From contig JALNQF010000079.1 in NCBI GenBank assembly GCA_028456385.1, positions 119,649-183,648 of the forward strand: a DNA stretch of 64,000 nucleotides, given 5' to 3'. Positions within the stretch are counted from its first letter, which is position 1; each line of letters starts with the position of its first letter. Under the pieces are notes generated by a model. That model saw only the letters and a program-made list of their open reading frames with translations, was not told the DNA's origin and searched no databases. A program made the position numbers and the translations under genes. This document shows, one piece after another, positions 56,053 to 64,000 of this stretch. Source of the DNA: Ophiosphaerella korrae (Eukaryota; Ascomycota; Dothideomycetes; Pleosporales; Phaeosphaeriaceae).

Positions 56053-56937
56053 ATGGTTCACAAAGACCTTTTTTACCAGCCGCCAAAGGGTGAGACTTCC
56101 GGCTTGCCCCACGACCCTTTCAAATCGTTTGTTATTTCACGGCCCATTGGGTGGATCAGCACGACGAGCCGGGATGGAAAGGACAACCTTGCGCCATTCA
56201 GCTAGTTCGCGAACGTCAGCTTTGACCCTCCTACGATTCTGTGGGTAACAGCTTGCCCTAAATTTAGTGTTACGTCTTGCTAATAGTGGGCTTCTGTAGA
56301 TTTGTCGGCCACCAGTCCGTCTACAAGCGCCGTTCTAAGGACACTGTAATCAACTGTATCGAGACAAGTGAGTTCGTCTGGAACATGCCCACCTATAATC
56401 AACGACTCGACGTAAACTCATCCGCGCTCGAAACCTAGGACGATGAGTTTGAGGTCAGCAACATAAAAAAGGCCCCATCCAAGTTGGTTCGGCCCCCTCG
56501 CGTGGCGGATAGCCCCGTTGCTTTCGGATGTCGAGTTCACTCGATCGTCCTGGTTGCGAATGAGCATTACGGTGAGGCAATGCTTGGACCCCATCTGGTG
56601 GGCAATAGCGATATTGTAATCGGGCGGGTGCTCGGAATACACCTTAATGGGGAATACATTACAGATGATGGTGTAAGTGTTTCCGCGTCTGTCCGACTTC
56701 ATTTACTGACGACTCTTTGTTTCTTAGTTATTCGATGTCCTCAAGGCTGCACCACTGGCAAGACTGGGATATCATCGGTATACTCATATCGATCAGGTAT
56801 GGGATATGAAGATGCCATTCATGCCTGATGACACAGCTTCTGGTGGTGTGTTGGCAGGCACTCTTGGTGCGATTGCTTCTCCTGAAGTGGAGGAAATTCG
56901 CCATAGCAAAGGGGAAGAAGAAATTAAAGAGGGTTAG
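56053..56937 (+). pseudogene. Flavin-reductase-domain protein, two RIP-type stops
   Basis: Three exons, 56053-56240, 56300-56672 and 56728-56937, keep good splice sites and phase. The protein starts MVHKDLFYQPPKGETSGLPH, then DPFKSFVISRPIGWISTTSR (the FMN-binding split-barrel signature of PF01613), DTVINCIETSEFVWN, and GCRVHSIVLVANEHYGEAML. The last exon has PLARLGYHRYTHID. Only TAG at 56203-56205 and TAG at 56436-56438 interrupt it; both fit CAG to TAG. Intact relatives (DIM6/NTAB type) bind FMN and reduce flavins or act with oxygenases. The preserved splice sites and absence of indels argue that inactivation was recent. Confidence 0.85.
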
Positions 56938-57459
56938 ATATCCTTTCTAGCTAGATTTATAGGGTTAGAAGCTATAGACTTAATTTAATAGCTATGCATA
57001 TGTGTGTTATAAGTACTACTCGAATTTTTTGGCACGGGTGGTTTTTCGCTACGCATAGATTGACTTTACCTCTCTTCATCATTCAGTTTAGTACAACGCG
57101 GGGCATTCTTACTATCTTGCGGTGATCCGTGGTGCCTTTTTTTCAGTGTTGACTTTTCTCCGATGGCATTTCGCATTGGCTCCTCGGGGTCCACGATATC
57201 CTGTTAGGAGCTGACTGGAGCTGCAGTTTAGAAGAAGGATTCTGTATAGCTGATGACTACCAGATAAGCAGCGGACCGACCGAAACCCTCAGGGAAAGGA
57301 TGACATTTGAGTCCGCCTTCTCGTCATACAGAAGGTAGAGCCACTTGATTCGCTATACAGTAGACACGGAGGCCTAGAACATTTCAAAATAAAGGATGGC
57401 AGAGACGCTTAAATATAACTACTACCTCTGTCCTACCACAACTTACTGTATTGCTGTTT
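56938..57459. other. No gene seen
   Basis: A TA-rich stretch at 56940-57020, then DNA that may include the lost 5' end of the SET9-like gene but with no readable frame. Confidence 0.4.
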
Positions 57460-58267
57460 CCTTCTACGATGCGATATAACAGCTATATTATAGCAAGCGA
57501 ATTTGGCTTGAATAATGACTGGATCGCTGACTTGCTTTTAGGCGAGGTATAATGTCCTCAGGTAAACTCTAAAGTATATCTAAATAAAGCAGATTAGATT
57601 CTCGCCCTTCGTCCGTAAGTCTACGGGTGATTACAGCTCGTTGACGATACTAGAGGAAGATATCGCTTTCGCACTTAAAGATATAACGAAGCAGTCAAAC
57701 TACCTTACGGGTACATGCCGCCTTCTAGAAATTCTTTACCAACACGGCTATCTTAAGTAGCTGGCGAAACCGATCTATTTCAAAGACCAGCTCGCTTCAT
57801 ACGTCTAGATGTACTTACTGGATTGCCTATTCGAGATAAACATAACTCGTCAGTACTCAGCTATACCAGAGGCATGCGTTACGGCACGCAGACCTTTTAG
57901 CCGAGGTATCGTCAAATATCTTTGTAGGTTTTTGGTTTCGCTGAAAGAAGAGGAAGAACATAATCTAGATGTCTCTAGCCGGAATTTCACTGTTGTCACA
58001 TCCAGCCGCAACAAATTTTTATTATTGTTTCTTAGCCTATGACGGTTAGTAAACCATGATTGCGAAGGAAATGCAGAACTACAGCCGGTAAATAGCGGCA
58101 TGCAGATTATCGCAACACGAAGCATTCAAGTCGGCGAAGAAATCACAGTCAAATATGCGAATCACTACTTTGGCAAAGATAACTGTGATTGCCTATGTGC
58201 GGCTTGCGTATCCATGGGTCGAAACGGATGGGCCGCTAAACGTCTACCGAATGTGGCCCAGATCTAG
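57460..58267 (+). pseudogene. set9: SET9/KMT5-like histone H4-K20 methyltransferase, decayed
   Basis: Interrupted frames follow the SET9 order: TCRLLEILYQHGYLK, MYLLDCLFEINITRQYSAI, FSRGIVKYLCRFLVSLKEEE, RNFTVVTSSRNKFLLLFLSL. After a shift near 58040 come VNHDCEGNAELQPVNSGMQI, IQVGEEITVKYANHYFGKDN and CDCLCAACVSMGRNGW, the SET active-site NHDC, the GEEI/Y motif and the post-SET cysteines. TAG at 57758-57760 and 57806-57808 and the shift disable it. Intact SET9 methylates Lys20 of histone H4 in the nucleus. Since the gene is normally single and conserved, this is probably a diverged extra copy; the functional one should lie elsewhere. Confidence 0.8.
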
Positions 58268-58719
58268 GAACACACCATCACTATAAAGAGACGTCATCTC
58301 GCCTCCTGGCCATGGAAATGGCGAACAATCGCAGCAGACAGAAACAAACCCAACAAAGAGATCAAGGTCCGTTTACTGCTAGCCTCAGCCAGCTACTACC
58401 GCTAACTTTCACGCAGGGAAGCGCCTTCAGGGTGTCAGGAAATCGAAGGCGCAGAAACATACCCACAGGAGCGCACGCCTCAATCCTAGGTCTAGCCATC
58501 TCGATTACTCTAGGCAGCCCTTGGTATGTCATGCCGTTTCTACTAGTCAACTCACGCTGAGCGGACAGAATCGATCGACTTCTCCATAGCCCAGTGGCCG
58601 AAAACGATCGCGCGAGGCCGAATATTTACCCACCGACGTCGCAATCTAACCCTCGGCGAAGCGACCGCGAGCCTCTGCGGGCTCTGCCACTGCGGGACGG
58701 GCTGATCGAGAAAGAAAAC

Positions 58720-60158
58720 GATCCGATCCCATTGATTATTGGCGGAAGGAACAAACTCGGCCCAAGGAATATTTTGAGCCAGACACAATGAGCCATCTAC
58801 TGGCAAGGAGGGAGTCCGCGCCTTCGCTTTGGCGCAAATGATCGGATTCGGGCTCTCTCGCAGCGAACTCCACTACGCCCAACGATCAGAAGCCGAGAGA
58901 GGAGAAGAGTCACCGTATCAAGACCCGCGTTATAAAACTTTGCTCGGGACCAAAGGAATTTTCATGAATGAGGACAGAGAAGGCCCTAAGGAAGAGAGCA
59001 AACATCTTTGTCGAAATTTGCTTGCAGAAGATCAGGACGTCCCACACATTTCACGCTTCTCCGACGCTATTTTCAAATTGACTTGCAGGAGGATCGATGG
59101 CAGAAATAAGACCAAAGTTATTCAGAACATTACTCGACTAACAGTCCCGTCAGCGGAAAAGCTTGCTGACTTTGGTGCTGAACATCTTGAATGTTTCGTC
59201 GAAGCCGTCAATGAAGGCTGGAGTAATTCTATTCCCGTGAACAAAACCCGTCCGCAGCCCGACTACTCTGTCGGGCTCAAGCAGGAGGCGTTTACCGAAG
59301 AGCAGCGCGGGAAGCTTGCACCTTTCATCGGTAACTTCATCGCTGGCGACCAGTCCTTCATGGCCATATACTACATGTACTTCCCGTTTCTCACGTGCGA
59401 AGTAAAGTGCGGTGCTGCGGCCCTCGACACCGCTGACTGGCAGAACGCGCATAGCATGACACTCACAGTAAGGGCCATTTTCGAGCTTTTTCGGCTCGTC
59501 AAGCGCGAGGACGAGATTAATCGAGAAGTCCTCGCCTTCTCGGTCTCGCACGACCACACATCAGTTAGGATATATAGCCATTATGCTGTTGTCGATGGGC
59601 CCAAAACAACCTTCTACTATTACCCTATCTACAAGTTCGGCTTTACGGCACTAGATGGGAAAGAGAAATGGACGGCGTACAAATTTACGAAGAATGTTTA
59701 CGATAACATGGATGCTGACTCGCTTCAGAAGACTCTGCTCAGCCATTGATGATTTGCCTCTGGAGGTGGATTTTGATGTCGTGCCGCTTCTACAAGACCT
59801 AGGACTTTTGCAAGAGTTGGAATCCCATCATCTCTCACGATCCTTTGTGGAATCGGCATCTCAAATGGGAGATGGTGATAGTCGTTCGGGTATTGGGGAT
59901 ACCACCCCAAACACCTCGTCCACCCAACAAGGAGCCTCTCCTCGAAAAGGTCGAGAAGAAATGTGGCAAAGTAGAAGCACTGTACGGACACGGTGCTTCT
60001 TTTGTCATCTAACTTTCAACTTTGCGAACAGACCTTATGGGAAATGGCGCACTTGTAACACTGGGAACGGGGGCTGTCGAGCGTCTTCTCTGTGTGGTTC
60101 AGTCAACGGTTCTTTGCAATTTAGGTATCGCAGACATTACATTCAGAGGATTGAATAA
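58720..60158 (+). pseudogene. DUF7924-like protein, frameshifted
   Basis: A first frame reads DYWRKEQTRPKEYFEPDTMS then HLLARRESAPSLWRK to a TGA near 58830, and runs on as a Ser/Thr-rich linker (STTPNDQKPREEKS). A shift near 58910 leads to the long frame to 59749 (DPRYKTLLGTKGIFM, NEGWSNSIPVNKTRPQPDYS, GDQSFMAIYYMYFPFLTCEV then KCG). A two-base shift near 59707 moves the tail (RFRRLCSAIDDLPLEVDF) into another frame. FTALDGKEKWTAYKFTKNVY is the C-terminal signature I associate with DUF7924 proteins. The CEVK in the core is a good candidate E-x-K of a nuclease-like fold. The longest open part is 306 codons. Confidence 0.75.
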
Positions 60159-62742
60159 TGTCAGATGTCTCGTCGGATAGCGCAGTATCATCGGAGCACT
60201 CCCCAGAGCGTCCCGCCTCTACCCTCTTAGAGTACCTACGGACTTGAGGACGGGGGAAGACGGCAGGGCTTGAGGGCATGGCGGATGGACAAAGGAGGAT
60301 CACATAGGTTAAATTACACTGCCGGGCGTGTGGAGCCGTTTCAGCTAACGAGGTTCGTTAGGCGCTTTGATTAGATGTCCTTCATCGAAGGTACCAACTC
60401 GCGTTGGCGATCTCGCATAAGATGACCGCCACAACACCTTAGGCGCTGGTGTTTGACTCTCCAACGTTGCGGAGAGGAATGGAAAGAACAGAAAAGGGAG
60501 TGGCGATGAACATCGGTGGGAAGCGCAACAATCCTTCATCCATGCTCGTGCACTCGCAAACGTCTTTTTGGAGTCGGGTACATTTTATCGTATCCACTAA
60601 ATCTGCAGGCTCTGAGCAAGCAGGCAGTGTGTTGCTCTGCTGGCCTTCAGATGCCGTACCTCTCCAAATCTTGCAGCCCCTGCCATCACGGAGTCGTTTC
60701 TCATCCTCTTCGCCTTCGGCGTGAAGTAGTAACTCGCCTGACCCTGAGATAAACTTCTTTACCGTTAGGACGGGTTTGGTGATGTTATACTCGTCGTTCA
60801 GAGTGCACGAAAGCCGCACTTACCGAAGTGAGGAGCGAACTGCCGCCTTGTCGCTTTAATCCATCCCTTGCCACAGCCGTAAGTACAATCGACAACTATT
60901 GTTTATCGAACGAACTAAGTCAGCGATTAAAGCATGGTGCTGAAGGGTCTCGATGTCAAGTAGTTGGTCGTCCTTCTCGACTCCAGAGCTCTGAATCTCT
61001 CCCCATGTCAAATACTTCCATTTTGCAGCATTGTGGAGAACTGACGAGGTACCATAATCAACAGCGCAACTCGTTAGCTTCCGCTTCGCTTAATCTAGAT
61101 GGCAACAGAGCTTTGTTTTGGTCTGCTGGCTTTAGAAAACCGTCACACGAATCGCGGAACGACTAAGACATCCCTACCACATGCGTCCCGAACCACGGAC
61201 GGTAGACTTCTTCACACCAACGTCCCAACACTTTTAAGGCAGCGACTATTTTATATACCCCTAGTATCGTCTGCGTCGAACCGAGGAGTATCCTCTACCA
61301 AACGACCTGTACACTGTGAGACGCTGTCTGCGATATTCCAAGTGCCAAACAAACCGTTTCGCTTCTGTTTCTGGTAGCGCCAAGGAAGTACTATTCATGC
61401 CCTTAAATGATGATGAGGGAGAGATAGGGAAGCTCCGACAATCCTCCACCATCCTGTGCTACTAGCTGTTCCAATTTGTTCAGCTGAGCACTCTCTTCAA
61501 TACTCATTTGTATTTTGGCGGTATCTCAACCCCTTCCCGTTAGCTTCGTTGCAATACTAAGCGCGAGGGGCCGTTTTCGCAACGGTGGATAGCAGGTATG
61601 ATTCCAAGTGGTGGTTGTGAAAGGATCTCGAGCGGCAAGGTGGCGGAGCGCATTATGCATTACTTCGTCTGGGTCAAGATTAAGGCAAAGTTGCCCGCGT
61701 TGGATTCGATAGGGAGGCCAGCATAGTCTAATAGCAAGAGTAACTCAGGCTCGATGCGGGCTTTCGTACTAAGAACTAGGTTAGTAACGATAGTAAATGA
61801 TAGTAAACGATGAGGACTGGAGAGACCAACCAGCCCAAAAATCCAACCTTGGCTCGAAATGCCTCGTTGTGCAGAGCTAGGTCCAGAATGTATGTATGCA
61901 CCCTGCCATTCCAAGATGCCTCGCTGTGTTGGTTCGACTCGCATTCTATCGCCAAGCTTACTGCTTTTGCAATATGATGCGGTGGTGGACACGGGCCGAG
62001 TGACGCTCGGTCTCATCATCTGTAAATGCAAGGTCGTCAGCGAGTAATTAGCGAAACAATCTAGCGGAGGACATGGAGGCTATCGCGTTCTATTGCTGTC
62101 AGCTTAGCGAGCCGAGCCGACCCGAGCCGTTCCAACCCACCTTTTCTAACCGCGATATAACTCCAAGGCCTAGACCTATCCGTCTCAATCGCAAAACCAT
62201 GTCCTCTAACCCACGCGGCGCGGCAGTGTCGTCAATGGATTTCAGTGCTACTAGATTCGGCAATAAGGAGAGGTCAGCCATTTTTCATACCTTCTGCTTC
62301 TTCTTTGAACTACTCGATCAGCAAGAACGGGAGGAATGACTTGTTCGACCAGAACTGGTGAAACTAGAAGGGGACGGTGGTTCAAAGGTCTCGACATGTT
62401 CGGTTGCAAGGACCAAAGGGGCATGCGAAAGCCACGAAGAAACCGAATCTTGCAGAGCGTGCGAGGAAGGGAGTGATTGAATCGCGTCTTCACAAAGCCA
62501 GGCAGCTAAAGGCATGGCATGGACATAGCAAAGGCAATTGGGCATGAGACGATGCCTTTGTTAACTTGGCGAGACGATGAGGCTGCTCGGGCAATTTAGC
62601 AGGGCTCGCGCTCAGATCACTCAGATGCGGCAACTAGTTATTCTGGCGATCTCCACGAGGCTCAGCGCCAGCGTGCATACGACGCTTGCATCGCGATCAA
62701 AATCGCCCCACATTTTATGCTCCGGGAGCACATGCGGGCGCT
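60159..62742. other. 2.6 kb without a recognisable gene
   Basis: Several open frames of 90-126 codons on both strands (for example 60439-60819 and 61660-62031, both minus) lack family likeness and good contexts. I see no repeat or RNA gene. Confidence 0.45.
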
Positions 62743-63009
62743 ATGATGCGCCTTCTGAAACGTTTACCTAGCCGCGACTTCCAGCTGGTTTCTTTCAACG
62801 ACGACGATGGCGCTCCTCCGTATGCTATCCTATCGCACACCTGGATCGAAGAACAGGAAGTCACATACAAGGAGCTGGTGGCCTGTACAGGCAAGGACAA
62901 GACTAGCCCTAGCTCTTTGCATACTTGCACTTCTTCACATCTTGATTTGGACTTTGGTCGTTGTCATCTTCTACCTGCTGCTCCCTCAATTCTTGCTCTA
63001 GTAATGTAA
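62743..63009 (+). pseudogene. HET-domain N-terminal fragment
   Basis: MMRLLKRLPSRDFQLVSFND, then APPYAILSHTWIEEQEVTYK followed by ELV, is the standard beginning of HET-domain NLR-type proteins. Homology ends near 62904 (TGKDKT) and unrelated codons run to a stop at 63009. The WVD and RGWTLQE blocks are missing. Confidence 0.8.
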
Positions 63010-63107
63010 GTTCTGCCTGGAAATAGAGTAGGTTCTGTGCATTCAAAGCGCCAAATTTGCGGAAAATAGCTGTTTGTGGTTGGATTTCGAGCTTTGCTGC
63101 CAGTTTG

Positions 63108-63218
63108 GGATAAGGTGCACGCCAGCAATGCCGTCCGGTTCGAGTAGGCCAACATCTTTGAGCTGGTGCATGACTGGCTGCGCGATAGCAAGGATCGGTG
63201 GCTACTCATCTTGACAAG
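63108..63218 (+). pseudogene. NB-ARC fragment
   Basis: Reads VHASNAVRFE, a TAG, then ANIFELVHDWLRDSKDRWLL and IL. This matches the region between P-loop and Walker B in fungal NB-ARC NLRs (compare LVQEHLAKQSTGRWLLVFDN in the first NLR). Part of the usual sequence between the two pieces is deleted. The TAG fits a former CAG. Same strand as the HET fragment just upstream. Confidence 0.7.
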
Positions 63219-63465
63219 GCCCTATTGTGCTACCTAGCTATTGCGTACGATTTATGTAATTCATAGGATGGAACGAAACTACTTGAGATAACCCACTTAG
63301 CGTGTTAAGTGGGCTAGTCGTTACCAACTCAACGGCTAGCCTCTGTATCCAGCTTGCATTACCGCGTGAGTAACGTTCAGTAATATAGTATTACATACAA
63401 CTATCTTATGCCTTGTCAAACCTCAGCAACGCACCCCCTAATTACGCCGCCAAGTTGGCATCTAG

Positions 63466-64000
63466 TTACTCTGCCTCCAATTGAGCTAAATTAGATAAAA
63501 ATAATTTAGAATGAGGATGATTGGGTTTCAAGACATGCTGGCAGAGCTGTACACACTCCCTCATAAGAGGTATAGCTTCAGCAGTTCTACCCTGTCCTTT
63601 CCAGGTATAAGCAAGATTGTTCATACTCAATAGTGTATCAGGATGGCCCGCTCCTAGCTTCTTCTTGCGAATCTCCATCACTTGCACCTCCAGCTCTTCC
63701 GCTGCATCCCACCGCCCTTGATTCCAGTAAGTCGACGCCAGATTGGCCATGCTAGCCAGCGTGTCTGGATGGTCAGCTCCCAGCTTCTTCTTGCGAATCT
63801 CCATCACTTGCACCTCCAGCTCTTCTGCTGCATCCCACCGCCCTTGATTCCAGTAAGTCGACGCCAGATTGGCCATGCTATTCAGCGTGTCTGGATGGTC
63901 GGCTCCCAGCTTCTTCTTGCGAATCTCCATCACTTGCACCTCCAGCTCTTCCGCTGCATCCCACCGCCCTTGATTCCGGTAAGTCGACGCCAGATTGGCC
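63466..64000 (-). CDS. TPR NLR, 3' end (runs off the window)
   Basis: The minus strand is open from the window edge to TAA at 63468-63466, 178 codons. It holds three full 42-residue kinesin-light-chain-type TPRs (HPDTLNSMANLASTYWNQGR; WDAAEELEVQVMEIRKKKLG) plus a final NNLAYTWKGQGRTAEAIPLM cap. The cap is like that of the first NLR in this window (NLAYTWKGQGRDIEALSLM). Adjacent 126-bp units differ by only about five bases. The rest of the gene, presumably with NB-ARC and an effector domain, lies beyond 64000. The visible part is intact. Confidence 0.85.
   Translation of the reverse strand, partial: ANLASTYRNQGRWDAAEELEVQVMEIRKKKLGADHPDTLNSMANLASTYWNQGRWDAAEELEVQVMEIRKKKLGADHPDTLASMANLASTYWNQGRWDAAEELEVQVMEIRKKKLGAGHPDTLLSMNNLAYTWKGQGRTAEAIPLMRECVQLCQHVLKPNHPHSKLFLSNLAQLEAE
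63500..64000 (-). repeat. 126-bp TPR tandem units
   Basis: At least three units of 126 bp on the minus strand, the two nearest the edge about 96 percent alike, constant in the linker and differing slightly in the helices. The array continues past the window. Confidence 0.85.

Overview
The window looks like chromosomal DNA of a filamentous ascomycete (Pezizomycotina). The evidence is short introns of about 43-61 bp with GTRNGT donors and YAG/AAG acceptors, HET-domain and NLR-type (NB-ARC/NACHT) genes, a LysM secreted protein, a CCC1-type vacuolar iron transporter, degraded pogo, Tc1/mariner, piggyBac and hAT transposons, and many CAG-to-TAG or TGG-to-TAG nonsense changes in CpA context of the kind left by repeat-induced point mutation (RIP). 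The species cannot be named from the sequence. The density of decayed genes, AT-rich tracts and transposon relics suggests an accessory or subtelomere-like region.

Layout. 0-3.8 kb: an apparently intact patatin/NB-ARC/TPR NLR gene with five exons and almost identical TPR units. 4.1-5.0 kb: a broken ankyrin gene. 5.4-8.6 kb, minus strand: an intact two-exon HET-domain gene and, 57 bp downstream, an unknown helical gene with one nonsense codon. 9.5-12.6 kb: a pogo relic, a dispersed repeat (copy A) and an unknown membrane-protein gene. 16.1-17.0 kb: CCC1-like transporter. 18.0-20.6 kb: pogo, hAT-like and piggyBac-like relics. 21.2-21.9 kb: LysM protein. 22.8-28.6 kb: Tc1 relic, an alcohol dehydrogenase pseudogene split by a 151-bp hAT-type MITE, a flavodoxin-like gene plus a broken copy, a 649-bp Tc1/mariner deletion derivative, and a piggyBac-like relic. 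29.1-31.5 kb: a small membrane RING-H2 gene and a bHLH gene. 33.8-35.2 kb: NLR N-terminal stub facing a HET-NACHT pseudogene. 36.1-37.7 kb: a 330-bp foldback repeat and a secreted protein of unknown family. 39.3-43.6 kb: dispersed repeat copy B, a DUF7924-like gene, an aminoglycoside-phosphotransferase-like pseudogene and a pogo relic. 44.2-48.5 kb: PNP-NACHT-ankyrin NLR pseudogene. 51-60 kb: HD-domain hydrolase, two SnoaL/NTF2-like genes (one with a nonsense codon), a flavin-reductase pseudogene, a decayed SET9-like gene and a DUF7924-like pseudogene. 62.7-64 kb: HET and NB-ARC fragments and the 3' end of another TPR NLR running off the window.

How the parts relate. Nine loci in 64 kb carry parts of fungal NLR or HET proteins, the classes used in allorecognition and programmed cell death. 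Three look intact in what is visible: the patatin NLR, the HET gene and the TPR end. The rest are broken in different ways (RIP-type stops, a 13-bp duplication, deletion of the Walker A region, truncation). This reads as a birth-and-death cluster with domain pieces being shuffled and transposons active around it. Metabolic genes in the second half are likewise a mixture of intact and freshly disabled copies.
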